A DNA stretch of 42,557 nucleotides from an uncultured Actinomycetes bacterium (GTDB lineage Bacteria; Actinomycetota; Actinomycetes; Nanopelagicales; Nanopelagicaceae). The DNA is taken from the NCBI GenBank assembly GCA_903874255.1, contig CAIQRN010000081.1, positions 1 to 42,557 on the forward strand. Direction: 5' to 3'. Position 1 is the stretch's first letter. Each line of letters begins with the position of its first letter. Under the pieces are notes generated by a model. It was given only the letters and a program-made list of their open reading frames with translations. It was not told the origin of the DNA and made no database searches. Below, one piece after another: positions 24,427 through 33,187 of this stretch. Both the position numbers and the translations under genes were made by a program.

Positions 24427-25332
24427 TTAGTTTTCAGAAAAGTAATTCTCATCAATCTCCATTAATTTATAAGTTCTCCGCACAATTACCCCAATTTCAT
24501 ACTTGAGCATCAATCGCCCCAATTCCGGACCATCAATGAGAATAATTTTTGGAGAAAGGTGCTTACCTGCAAATTCTAATGCTCCCGAAGTAAACGTCGA
24601 GGTAGTAATAAAAACTCCGCCCGTTGCGCCTTGCAGAGCGCCGATGAAGGACTGAATGGTTTCACGACTTATATTGCTTCCAGTTTTGTAACGCTTTGCC
24701 TGAACATAAATTCTTTGAATACCTAAAGCATCTTGATTAATAATCCCATCAATCCCCTCATCACCTGGGCCACCAGTGTGATGTAGCGAATCGCTATCAA
24801 CTCCATAGCCCATTGCTCCAAGAAGTTCTAGTACAGATTTTTCTAAAAACTCTGGAGGCATATCTTGAACTTGCTTGACTATCTCAACTGCGAGAGCATC
24901 TTCAATTTCAGAAAGGGAAGATTCAATTGATTCTTGTGGAGCCTCGCCAGAAGATGTTGAATCCGTAGATGACTTCAGCTTACTTGAGGCGCCACTTCTT
25001 TCTATCCAGCGCTTATAACCCTCTGTTTCTTTGAGTTCAGTTTCAGAAAACCCATTTGGGTATTTTCTGAGCAAGTCTTTTCCAAGTAGAGTAATTTCAT
25101 AGATGCCTCTTGTGGGTCTTCCCAAAGCTTCTGCTTGGAACAAAAACTGCACGGCCCAATAAATTCTGGAATCGGCAATATTCGTACCCCTATCTGTGAC
25201 CAGCAACCGCTCTTCAGGTGTTACACCAGTCAGATCTTGAATCTTCGCTCGTAAGTCTGCACCAGAGGTTGCTCCATGATCGCTTACATAATTAAGGACG
25301 TGGTGAAAATACTCGTGGAACTTAAGAATCAT
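24427..25332 (-). CDS. Mrr-type restriction endonuclease
   Basis: 301 residues. The N-terminal winged-helix region (about 1-105) is of the Mrr_N type, with GRPTRGIYEIT at its end. A Ser-rich acidic linker (115-145) follows. The C-terminal Mrr_cat domain (about 155-290) carries GDEGIDGII with Asp195 and YVQAKRYK with Gln211 and Lys213, the D-(E/Q)-x-K nuclease core. Such enzymes cut modified DNA without a partner methylase (type IV-like). TAGATT 6 bases before the ATG indicates a leaderless mRNA from its own promoter. The neighbouring methyltransferase must make a pattern this enzyme tolerates. Confidence 0.9.
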   Translation of the reverse strand: MILKFHEYFHHVLNYVSDHGATSGADLRAKIQDLTGVTPEERLLVTDRGTNIADSRIYWAVQFLFQAEALGRPTRGIYEITLLGKDLLRKYPNGFSETELKETEGYKRWIERSGASSKLKSSTDSTSSGEAPQESIESSLSEIEDALAVEIVKQVQDMPPEFLEKSVLELLGAMGYGVDSDSLHHTGGPGDEGIDGIINQDALGIQRIYVQAKRYKTGSNISRETIQSFIGALQGATGGVFITTSTFTSGALEFAGKHLSPKIILIDGPELGRLMLKYEIGVIVRRTYKLMEIDENYFSEN

Positions 25333-25338
25333 GGAGCA

Positions 25339-25344
25339 AATCTA
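25339..25344 (-). promoter_or_regulatory. leaderless -10 element of the Mrr gene
   Basis: TAGATT on the minus strand, 6 bases before the ATG at 25332. No clear -35. Confidence 0.5.
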
Positions 25345-25494
25345 GCCCATACTCAATCAATTCGTACACGATGCAGTTCGAAATTTTGATAGCCAAAATT
25401 CCTTCCTAATACTTGCGCTTCTTCACATTTTCGATTCGCTAGCACAGGCTCTTGAAGCAAAATTATCCAAACTCTAGGAAGCTGAATGTACTAA

Positions 25495-25511
25495 TCTATG
25501 TTGAACATAGA
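25495..25511. promoter_or_regulatory. 17-bp palindrome between Mrr and the GmrSD-like gene
   Basis: TCTATGTT-G-AACATAGA, perfect 8-bp arms. It lies 60 bases past the GmrSD-like stop and 163 bases upstream of the Mrr start. It could be an operator; no T-run, so not an ordinary terminator. Confidence 0.4.
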
Positions 25512-25570
25512 AGAGAATCTTCTTACCTAAAATTGAATCATGAGATGAAGGCATTACTCAGCTTTCAACA

Positions 25571-27409
25571 CTAAAAACTAGTGAGATCATGCTTCAACAA
25601 AGTAAAGTAAAATTCTGCTCGAGCCTCAACAGATGATTCATCCCATGAATCAAGGCTCCAATCAAAGTTTTTAATCCCTGCATCATCAAAGAGTTTTATC
25701 AATTTATTTTTATCCGTATCGGCAAGACCATCCAGTCCAGCCGCTGATTTAGTTAAATATATTGGATGTTGAAGGTAAGGAACCTTTTTCTTCCCTGGTT
25801 CCGCGTCTTGCAGCGCTCTATTATCCTGCGGATATAAGAGAACTAAATTTCCAATAGTTTGATACTCCGGCTTCTTACCGGCCTTCTTGGTAGGTAGAAC
25901 ATGATCTATGTCCCAACCGAATTTCTCATTCTTCCCTTTTCGAGTCTTAAAATACTCTCCAACTGAATCCTGGCATTTTGTTAGATGATCATCAAGCATC
26001 CAACTTAAATGACTCAAGACTGCTCGAATTTTTACCCTGTCGGAGGGTACGTCATAACTCCAACCAAGCATCTCTGCCTTGAGCTTTTCAAAATCAGCTC
26101 CAGTCAAAAGCGCTTTAGACGAATACGCCTTATCAACTTGTTCAATTGTCGCTTCCGAGCCAAGCGCATAAAGTTCAGAAGCCCAGGCAGGCACTATTGA
26201 TTCGAACTTTTGAGTTCTCTCCTGCGCTAATACGTAGTAGGTGGTTCTATTGTGAATTTGCTTTATAACCCTCTTGAAAACTTTTTCATTAGAATAATTT
26301 CTAACTGCCAGTAAGAGCGGGTAGTGCTGAACCGATTTCAAATGTTTAGCCATGAAAAGCTGTGGCAAGTAACCATGTATATCGTGGTGCAAATTTGAAT
26401 ACTGCCTTAAGTGTTCAGCGTCGCTCTCGATGTCTAAAGCAAAATCTGTTGCCTTATTCGCGGTATCTCCTAAATACTTTGTCCAAAAATCTGTTAGTCC
26501 ATCGTAAGTAATTTTCTTGCCGCCTGATTGCGTCCAAGCCAAAGCTCTCAGTAAGTATTTTGGATCATGCAAGCGGCGAATATCGCATCTATTCAATATC
26601 ACCGACATCCCTTGCCAAGATTGTGAAATCAAGGCAAAATCTTCATCGTCCACCTTCTGAAAGATTCTATTCTTAATCAAATCGGCACTTGTCAAACTCA
26701 ATCCACGGTCATTGATATGATCAAATACAGAGATTGCTTCAGTTTGTGTGTCCAAAGTTAATTCGACAAATTTTACGCTATTTATGATTTTCTCAATTGC
26801 ATCAACGAATTTATCTTTGTCAATCCAGCCTTCATTTTCAAATTGAGCATTGTAAATATACTTAGTGACTGAAACAAGATTCTTCTGTGTTTCAGTTTGC
26901 GTGTCGGCTTTATGGAAAAAATCCTCCGCTACTCCTTCGTTGGCGTTGGACCAATGCCAAATTTCTTCGAGAATTCTATTTGCATTCGCTTGATTCATTG
27001 AGACGCGCGGCTCATAGTCCTCAATTGATCGAGACAGGCATGTTCTGACCTCTGTCGCAAGGCGATTGTGCTTATCACTGTTGGCTTTGATAATTCCATG
27101 CGTTTTCATAAATTTTCGGGCACACATCAAGAATAATAGGAACGTCATTGTTCTTTGTTGTCCATCAATTATGTACCTTTGCTTTTCATTCCCAGGTACC
27201 TTGCAGAGAATAATCGACCCAATCAAATACTCATCGCTACCCGAAAGCACAAATTCTCGTAAGTCTGTTAATAACTCGCCTACCTGACCGCTGTCATTTG
27301 CTTCCCAGGCATATTCACGTTGCCACTGTGGAACCGAAAGCTCAAATTCACCGGATAGATAATCTCTTAAGTTCTTTACTGGAACCTTTGAGTCAGTTGT
27401 TTGAAGCAT
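25571..27409 (-). CDS. DUF262-DUF1524 protein, GmrSD-like type IV restriction nuclease
   Basis: 612 residues. The N-terminal DUF262 domain (about 10-270) has FELSVPQWQREYAW and YIIDGQQRT (79-87), the DGQQR nucleotide-binding motif of ParB/sulfiredoxin-like NTPases. The C-terminal DUF1524 domain has the His-Me nuclease motif WDIDHVLP (His503) and GNLVLLYPQDN. The same combination occurs in GmrSD, which cuts glycosylated phage DNA, and in BrxU and SspE. The trigger here is unknown. AAAGG lies 8 bases before the ATG. It follows the HEPN gene by 39 bases and is the third gene of the operon with the HelD-like helicase. Confidence 0.88.
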   Translation of the reverse strand: MLQTTDSKVPVKNLRDYLSGEFELSVPQWQREYAWEANDSGQVGELLTDLREFVLSGSDEYLIGSIILCKVPGNEKQRYIIDGQQRTMTFLLFLMCARKFMKTHGIIKANSDKHNRLATEVRTCLSRSIEDYEPRVSMNQANANRILEEIWHWSNANEGVAEDFFHKADTQTETQKNLVSVTKYIYNAQFENEGWIDKDKFVDAIEKIINSVKFVELTLDTQTEAISVFDHINDRGLSLTSADLIKNRIFQKVDDEDFALISQSWQGMSVILNRCDIRRLHDPKYLLRALAWTQSGGKKITYDGLTDFWTKYLGDTANKATDFALDIESDAEHLRQYSNLHHDIHGYLPQLFMAKHLKSVQHYPLLLAVRNYSNEKVFKRVIKQIHNRTTYYVLAQERTQKFESIVPAWASELYALGSEATIEQVDKAYSSKALLTGADFEKLKAEMLGWSYDVPSDRVKIRAVLSHLSWMLDDHLTKCQDSVGEYFKTRKGKNEKFGWDIDHVLPTKKAGKKPEYQTIGNLVLLYPQDNRALQDAEPGKKKVPYLQHPIYLTKSAAGLDGLADTDKNKLIKLFDDAGIKNFDWSLDSWDESSVEARAEFYFTLLKHDLTSF

Positions 27410-27448
27410 GTTCTTACCTTTCGACTAGCGATAGTTGTAAATGATCTC

Positions 27449-28315
27449 TTACTTCAAGTGATTTGGGAACCACTCCATCGGGTTAATTTGCGTCAGAAAA
27501 CCCCAATGATCTTCAAAGAATGAGCAAAGCTGACCTTCTTGAGTCATTCGAAGGCGTGAACCTACTTTCAGACCAACAACTAAAATCTGCAAATTTTTCT
27601 GATAATTAGAATTGAAATCCGAAAGCTTGACTCCGGTATTTCGATCAGAAATGTCGCCATTGGCTTCGACAACGTACGAATGGGATAAGAATCTCGATGA
27701 AACGGGGGCCCCAATTTTCAACTCAGATTCATTTTCAGTATTCATATTTTCACCTTGCTCTTCAACTGCGGGATGGCCTACTTCCGAACTCGATAAATCT
27801 GCAGCAGCTTCATCTTGAGATTCATCAACGCTTTCAAATTGGGAAAGTTCATTTAACCAACTTGTATAGTCAATTTCTATAGAACAAGCGGCAAGCAACT
27901 TTGAAGATGTCGCTGCTAAATCCTTCAATTCGGAGAGGTTTTCTGCCAATTGTCGATGTACCCAGGCATTTCTCTCACCCAAAAGATCATCTAAACCGTT
28001 ATAAAAGAATAAATGTTTTTCGCGCGATATTCGTGAATTCAATGGGAAACGAAACTGAGAGGACCCGTTTCTAGCAAGTTCCTTCAATATCGCTTGAGGG
28101 TCTCTAAAATTGAATTCCTTGGGTAGGGTATTTTCATCCTGAAGTTTCTTTTTCCAACCTTCTCCATAAAGACTTGCAAGACTGCTATCAATCTCTGCAA
28201 ATAGGGAATCGCAAAAATGCAGAATTATCACCAAGGCTGCAGAAAAAATTCCGTATGGTTTGTTCAGTGCGATTCGCGGCAAGTTCAATTCTGTCAATTT
28301 ATGCACTCCGGACAT
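27449..28315 (-). CDS. Swt1-like HEPN-domain protein, probable RNase
   Basis: 288 residues. The N-terminal half (about 20-150) is helical and contains DLLGERNAWVHRQ: Arg115 and His120 form the R-x4-H motif of HEPN ribonucleases, in a context like the Swt1-type HEPN domain (duplex helices before an RNxWxH). An acidic linker (EDSQDEAAADL-like, about 163-200) leads to a small C-terminal beta domain ending DHWGFLTQINPMEWFP. Its ATG lies inside the last 22 bases of the helicase gene, so the two are translationally coupled. The suggested role is RNA cleavage triggered through the helicase; this is inference. Confidence 0.7.
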   Translation of the reverse strand: MSGVHKLTELNLPRIALNKPYGIFSAALVIILHFCDSLFAEIDSSLASLYGEGWKKKLQDENTLPKEFNFRDPQAILKELARNGSSQFRFPLNSRISREKHLFFYNGLDDLLGERNAWVHRQLAENLSELKDLAATSSKLLAACSIEIDYTSWLNELSQFESVDESQDEAAADLSSSEVGHPAVEEQGENMNTENESELKIGAPVSSRFLSHSYVVEANGDISDRNTGVKLSDFNSNYQKNLQILVVGLKVGSRLRMTQEGQLCSFFEDHWGFLTQINPMEWFPNHLK

Positions 28316-30774
28316 AGTTCGGAAATTGAGGTTTCATAAAGTAATTCGTTATCTATATTTGTTAAAATTTCCAAAGAATATTCTGACGATCGACGTGCGA
28401 CTAAGCATCCAAGACAAACAAATGCTCCTTGATGGGAGACCTTATTTTTTGAATCTATGTGGCGTCGAAATACCTGTTGTTGTTTAAAACTACAGGTAAC
28501 GCATCGAGTGCTCTGCGTGAGCCCCTGATAAAACCAGCCACTTTCAAGCAATTCTAAATCTGATGTGCTTATGGCTAAATTGAAATTCTTACACAAATGA
28601 GGGACAGAAGATTCAGGGAACTGGGAAGAACCAGGTTGTTGTGGGTGCAAAATTTCGACCTCTGGAAGGTCTAACACCAGATCGTCAATAGTCAGAATAG
28701 ATGCTTCCTCTTCTCCATCCATTTTTTCGTAATAATCTATTGGCTTGTTCACTTCATTTAAACTACGGCCAATCACGTGAAGATGTTGTGTCGATCTAGT
28801 TGTCAAGACATACATCAACCGAGCAGCCTTGCCGGAGTCATAACTCTGTTCCTTCAGTAGGTCGCCAGGATTTAGGATAATGACCACATCAAATTCAAGA
28901 CCTTTCACATCTTGCGCCATATAAGCCTTGAAATGAGCCTTCCCGATCGATTCAAAACTTTTGTTCCTAAACAATTTCACTATCTCTGAATTTCCCACAA
29001 GTAGTACGCTGCGTTCATTCATTAGATATCCAGAAATTAGTTCCTCTGCTTCTCCAATTCCTTTTGCTTCATCCAATGGTTGATGCAATTTAAGCGAATC
29101 TGGTTTTTCAAGAAAAGGCTCAGCCGGTTCAACTTGCACTTCGGAAAGCTCCAAGAATTGATTGGCGTATAAAAGTATTTCTTTTGGAACTCGGTAACTT
29201 CGAGTGAGTTTTTCCTCGATCGGATCGTCATCAGATAAATAATCAGTAATAGAGGGCCATGTTTCGTATACAACAACACCCGTTGCTTGCGCTAAATCAC
29301 CTGTTAGCGAAATAGAACTTGCCGAATCGGTGCGCCGGCGAAGCATAATTAGTTGCATTGGCGTCAGGTCTTGGGCTTCATCGATCGCTATATGGCCCCA
29401 AACCTCATCAGTGCCCTGAATTCGATATCGGATGTAATCCAGAAGTGGAATATCATGGACCCTTATATCAAATGGATGGGGCGTAACATTAGTTAGCCAT
29501 TCCCTGATTTCAGATTCTTCAAACACTGACGCTGCTGATGAGATAAATGCTTTTGCCGATTTTTTTAAGTCTTTAAGTACATTTTCTGGAGTTAGTTCAG
29601 GGTACATATTTCGAAGAATTGTGCGATAAGTCGAAGTTGCTTGAATAATTTTTACTGGTTCGCCTTCAAACTGTCTGCGTTGTTTTCCACTTGCTTCCCA
29701 AACTTGGTAAAACCTTTCCGATAATAAATTTGAAACCATCACACCAGCTCGTAACCTTAGTTGTGAATAAATAATATTTTCACGTCGGAGTGTATTTATG
29801 ATGTCGAGTGAATCTAGAACCGTAAAATCTACTTCTAGATCACCAATTTTGACTTTATAAGTGTCATCAAGAACTGAAGGTGCATCCTTAAAATAATTAT
29901 CAATAACATTTGTAATGCTTTCAAAACCCTTCAAGAATTGAACTTCTTCGGTATCTACTTCTGTAGAAGCTTTCCAAGATGTTAAATCCTCTGGCGTCGA
30001 CATAATGATGTCTGAATTTCCCAATATATCCAGAGCATCTTTAACATATTCTAGAAATTGTTGGTTTGGTCCTATCAAGAGCATGCCCTTTTTCTTAGTT
30101 GCTGGGTCGGCAAAAGCGATGCGGGACAGACGCTCTAGGAGTACTACGGTCTTTCCGGATCCCGGTGGGCCTTGAATCGCAAGAATTGTATTTGCATTCG
30201 CTCTTATTAGTTTAAATTGATCCGGCTGCAATGTTGCGCCAACAGGTTGCAAGGAATCTGATCGAGTACTAGTGATCACGTCTGCAAGTTGCTCCTCAGC
30301 CATAACTTTAGGAACGACCGCTCTAACTCCAGAATTATTTTCTTCCGCAAGTGTGATAATTTTTCCGTTTTTGATTTGAAAACGAATTCGCCTTACAACA
30401 TCTGGAAAATCGTTAATTGGGAGTACGGATCGCCCAATTCCATCATTATTTCTATGGTACGTAAGGAAATAGTCAATTCCTTTATGTGAAGAAGGTATCT
30501 GAGGACTACCAGATGCCTTTGGTAGCGACCCAAAACCATAATAAAGAATTTGTCCGTCGATTAAATCTACTCTTACAAAGAACGGATCCTTCTCGGATGG
30601 TAAATCATCTCGTTTTCGCATGAGTGCCTCAGCAATATTTCGGCCTGCTTTTGGCCCGGCTCCACCGATAGCTGAATCTTTGAGAAGTGCCACGAGCTCT
30701 TCTCTTTCAAGCTCAATGTTTACCTTTACAAAATCGAGATAAACCTCTTCATCAGCTTTTGCTTTGGTATCCAC
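28294..30774 (-). CDS. HelD-like superfamily 1 helicase with C-terminal zinc ribbon
   Basis: 826 residues. Walker A GPPGSGKT (202-209) is preceded by LQPDQFKLIRANANTILAIQ, followed by GMLLIGPNQQFLEYV, a segment typical of HelD, the ATPase that removes RNA polymerase from DNA. Walker B is IDEAQD (464-469), with late motifs QDVKGLEFDVVIIL and RLMYVLTTRSTQ. The last ~100 residues are extra and carry CVTC and CLGC pairs plus a final CPEC, a zinc-ribbon-like tail. AGGAGA lies upstream of the ATG. First gene of an operon with the HEPN and GmrSD-like genes. It is surrounded by nucleases, so a defence role is more likely than housekeeping transcription. Confidence 0.82.
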   Translation of the reverse strand: MDTKAKADEEVYLDFVKVNIELEREELVALLKDSAIGGAGPKAGRNIAEALMRKRDDLPSEKDPFFVRVDLIDGQILYYGFGSLPKASGSPQIPSSHKGIDYFLTYHRNNDGIGRSVLPINDFPDVVRRIRFQIKNGKIITLAEENNSGVRAVVPKVMAEEQLADVITSTRSDSLQPVGATLQPDQFKLIRANANTILAIQGPPGSGKTVVLLERLSRIAFADPATKKKGMLLIGPNQQFLEYVKDALDILGNSDIIMSTPEDLTSWKASTEVDTEEVQFLKGFESITNVIDNYFKDAPSVLDDTYKVKIGDLEVDFTVLDSLDIINTLRRENIIYSQLRLRAGVMVSNLLSERFYQVWEASGKQRRQFEGEPVKIIQATSTYRTILRNMYPELTPENVLKDLKKSAKAFISSAASVFEESEIREWLTNVTPHPFDIRVHDIPLLDYIRYRIQGTDEVWGHIAIDEAQDLTPMQLIMLRRRTDSASSISLTGDLAQATGVVVYETWPSITDYLSDDDPIEEKLTRSYRVPKEILLYANQFLELSEVQVEPAEPFLEKPDSLKLHQPLDEAKGIGEAEELISGYLMNERSVLLVGNSEIVKLFRNKSFESIGKAHFKAYMAQDVKGLEFDVVIILNPGDLLKEQSYDSGKAARLMYVLTTRSTQHLHVIGRSLNEVNKPIDYYEKMDGEEEASILTIDDLVLDLPEVEILHPQQPGSSQFPESSVPHLCKNFNLAISTSDLELLESGWFYQGLTQSTRCVTCSFKQQQVFRRHIDSKNKVSHQGAFVCLGCLVARRSSEYSLEILTNIDNELLYETSISELCPECIN

Positions 30775-30857
30775 GCTTCTCCTGACGTTTGGATTGTGAG
30801 AACTTTAAAGTAATAGTTAGCGAATTAGAAGATCTGTGGTAAAAAGAATCAGAATGA

Positions 30858-31781
30858 CTAGTCATCCCCCGCTCCAATAATCTCCTTCAGATTAGCCAGC
30901 CGGCGATTAATCTCCGCAGCCTCTTCTTCCCTACCCAGTGCCGCATACAGATTCGCGATCTCAGTTTCGGCTTCAAAGGCTAGGTCCCAGTCTTGGTGAC
31001 AGCCATTGGCATTCATCGAAAGGGATGTGCGAAGTTCTTCTTCAGCAGATTCGAATTCACCGATTAATACTTTGGCACAGCCCATGCGAAAACGGGACCA
31101 GGTTTCGAAGTATTGATTTTGTGCAGTGACTGCAAAATCTAAAGCTTTCTGGGCAAAGTGCATGGCTTCAATTGCATCACCAGTTTTTGTGTATGCAACT
31201 GCAAGGCAGGCATCGCTCATGTATACGCGCTCTGGATCTTTTGCTTTCTTAAAGTGAGTGCGAGAAGTTAATAGATACGGGATTGACTCTTCGTATTTTT
31301 CTAGACCTTGCAAAGATGAACCGCAGTTGAAGTAATCAACACCGATAGTTATGTCGGATAGATCTGGGTCAACATCTTTGAGGGCTTTCAGGTGGCAATC
31401 TAAAGATTTCTGAAACTCCTGTGCGTCATAGAAGAAGCGGCCGGCATCGCGAAACATTTCAGTGGCAGCTGCTGGGTCATCTTCGTTAACAAGTTTGACG
31501 GCTTCTAGTGCAACTTGTGCAGCTTCGGCATCGCGCTCTAGGCGGCGCAATGACCAAGTGATGCCTTCATAGACATGGAGTAATTGTTTGGTAGCAACAT
31601 ATGTTGTGAGACCTTCATAAATCTCGCGAGCGCTTTGGCACAGTGCAAGGGATGCGGCGTGATCGCCGCGGTCATAGGCCAAGTGGCTAAGTTGCACATA
31701 TGTATCGGCGCGATCTTCGCCTTGAGTTAATGGAATCTTTTTCCATAACTCCTTTTCATTGGGTTTGTTTTCTGTACTCAC
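30858..31781 (-). CDS. tetratricopeptide-repeat protein, SOS box upstream
   Basis: 307 residues from the GTG at 31781 (AAAGGA just upstream); an in-frame TTG lies seven codons earlier. The whole chain is helical TPR-like repeats, for example YVQLSHLAYDRGDHAASLAL, FFYDAQEFQKSLDCHLKAL and EIANLYAALGREEEAAEI. No enzyme domain, signal peptide or membrane segment. It is paralogous to the plus-strand TPR gene at 35521 along its full length (shared KELW, SLAxC-x2-ARE, YxAxEFxKSxxCH, ALDF). A perfect LexA box lies 150 bases upstream, so damage induction is likely. Presumably a scaffold; partner unknown. Confidence 0.85.
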   Translation of the reverse strand: MSTENKPNEKELWKKIPLTQGEDRADTYVQLSHLAYDRGDHAASLALCQSAREIYEGLTTYVATKQLLHVYEGITWSLRRLERDAEAAQVALEAVKLVNEDDPAAATEMFRDAGRFFYDAQEFQKSLDCHLKALKDVDPDLSDITIGVDYFNCGSSLQGLEKYEESIPYLLTSRTHFKKAKDPERVYMSDACLAVAYTKTGDAIEAMHFAQKALDFAVTAQNQYFETWSRFRMGCAKVLIGEFESAEEELRTSLSMNANGCHQDWDLAFEAETEIANLYAALGREEEAAEINRRLANLKEIIGAGDD

Positions 31782-32006
31782 CGTTTCCTTTCTTACAGGC
31801 AATGGAGCTTCGGACGGAGTGGAGAAGTTACTCTGCGTGACTGACGAATGTGGGAGGCGGGCTGGGGCTTGCCCGTGTTACAGGGAGGCTTGGAGCGTGT
31901 TTTTGGGGGAAGCGGAGAGTAGCACGGATTTCGAACAAGTGTTCGGTATGTGACTGGTCGTAGTTTTATCGGGGTTTTGGGGACGTGACGGCTAGCCGTC
32001 AGCTCG
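31782..32006 (-). promoter_or_regulatory. promoter region of the TPR gene with a LexA box
   Basis: 225 bases. The LexA box CGAACAAGTGTTCG at 31932-31945 fits the consensus exactly. TACTCT (minus strand, about 31916-31921) is a possible -10, leaving a leader of about 130 bases that includes the hairpin CGGGC/GCCCG. A 16-bp perfect palindrome TGACGGCTAGCCGTCA at 31986-32001 lies just past the GIY-YIG gene and may be a terminator stem or a binding site. Confidence 0.6.
31932..31945. promoter_or_regulatory. LexA (SOS) box upstream of the TPR gene
   Basis: CGAACAAGTGTTCG: perfect CGAAC-N4-GTTCG, the same form as the box at 12504 beside lexA. Confidence 0.8.
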
Positions 32007-33095
32007 TCATGACCCCCTTCGTGGGACGTAGCTACGCTTTCGATTCATAATGATTGCTTGCTTGGCTTCACCCTCGACAGAAAATTCTTTTGCCAAATCT
32101 GGAAAGGCGCTTACGAAAGCTTTTTCGTTAAACACTTTGCTTTCCTTCAAGGTGCGCGTCCACTTGCATACACCCACAACTCCCCCGGCGTCCTGACAAA
32201 AAGCTTGAAGGTTTGCGTGGGCTATCTCCTTATTCCAAGATGCTCGAGCATTGTGTCCGATTAGCTGCAAGCTTTTGGTGTGCAATGTTTCGAGTGAAGT
32301 TTCGCCTTCGGCAAAATTGCCCAATAAATACTCTACTTCGGAAACTATCTCAAAAAGTTCTGGGTCGATATCACTTAGCAAAATTAAAGAATCTTTTGGG
32401 CGTGTAATTGTGAAAGAGGGCGCAATACGAACTTTCGAATCTGAAAATTGATCATAGAGATCAGGGTAGGACGATTGAAAGTTTGCTACATCAAAAATCA
32501 ACTTTGCTTTGCGCTCTTGAACTTTAGAGAATTTTCCAATTTCCTCCTTTACTTGTTCAGTGTTGTCTTTTGAAGCGGTCTCCTGCGGTTTCGCGTGATT
32601 AATCCGGAAGATTTCGCGGATCTGAGTATCAAGTGAATCGCATTTTTTGATCTTCAATTCAGATTTAAGCAACAATTCATGCCACAGCAGAATATCAGGA
32701 GTCGGGGTAATTAGAGATTTTTGGGAAACCTTATTCTTAAAAGACTCTGCAATAGCAAACTTTTCAGCATTTGCCAAAGCCTCACTTGCAAGTTGTTGTG
32801 CAAGAGCAATGGCGCCTTTTAATTCAGCGGGGGTGAAATTAAACCATTCGCCAGATATGCGATTCTCTGCAAGTAAGTTATGCATGATTTTTTCGATTTC
32901 AGAGATTGCAGGACTCTTAATCACGGTATCAACATGCAGGGTGCGGGGATTGCCAGTTTGATGCTCCGAGGTACGGTCTTGGCTAGACCTGCCCTCCTCT
33001 TCACGCACTAGTCCAATTTTGACGTAATTCGAAACTTCATTTGTTAGGACATCTGTCTCCCGAACAAAATACAACTCCCCAGGTGTTAATTTCAT
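32007..33095 (-). CDS. T5orf172 / GIY-YIG nuclease-domain protein
   Basis: 362 residues from the ATG at 33095. The N-terminal ~90 residues form a GIY-YIG domain of the T5orf172 (MUG113) type: ELYFVRE (7-13) and YVKIGL (24-29) stand for GIY and YIG, with Arg41 in DRTSEHQTGNP, Glu68 in SEIEKIMH and a final GEWFNF. The remaining ~270 residues are largely helical and not recognised. The family includes phage and defence-island nucleases. TAGGCT 6 bases before the ATG indicates a leaderless mRNA. It lies 92 bases downstream of the NERD-helicase gene. Confidence 0.82.
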   Translation of the reverse strand: MKLTPGELYFVRETDVLTNEVSNYVKIGLVREEEGRSSQDRTSEHQTGNPRTLHVDTVIKSPAISEIEKIMHNLLAENRISGEWFNFTPAELKGAIALAQQLASEALANAEKFAIAESFKNKVSQKSLITPTPDILLWHELLLKSELKIKKCDSLDTQIREIFRINHAKPQETASKDNTEQVKEEIGKFSKVQERKAKLIFDVANFQSSYPDLYDQFSDSKVRIAPSFTITRPKDSLILLSDIDPELFEIVSEVEYLLGNFAEGETSLETLHTKSLQLIGHNARASWNKEIAHANLQAFCQDAGGVVGVCKWTRTLKESKVFNEKAFVSAFPDLAKEFSVEGEAKQAIIMNRKRSYVPRRGS

Positions 33096-33101
33096 AATCA
33101 A

Positions 33102-33107
33102 AGCCTA
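33102..33107 (-). promoter_or_regulatory. leaderless -10 element of the GIY-YIG gene
   Basis: TAGGCT on the minus strand, exactly 6 bases before the ATG. Confidence 0.5.
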
Positions 33108-33187
33108 ATCAAGAGATTAAAATTTTGGAACTCAAATTGAGCGGAGAATACTGAGAATCTTATCCACATCCGAATGCTTCAAAATAT

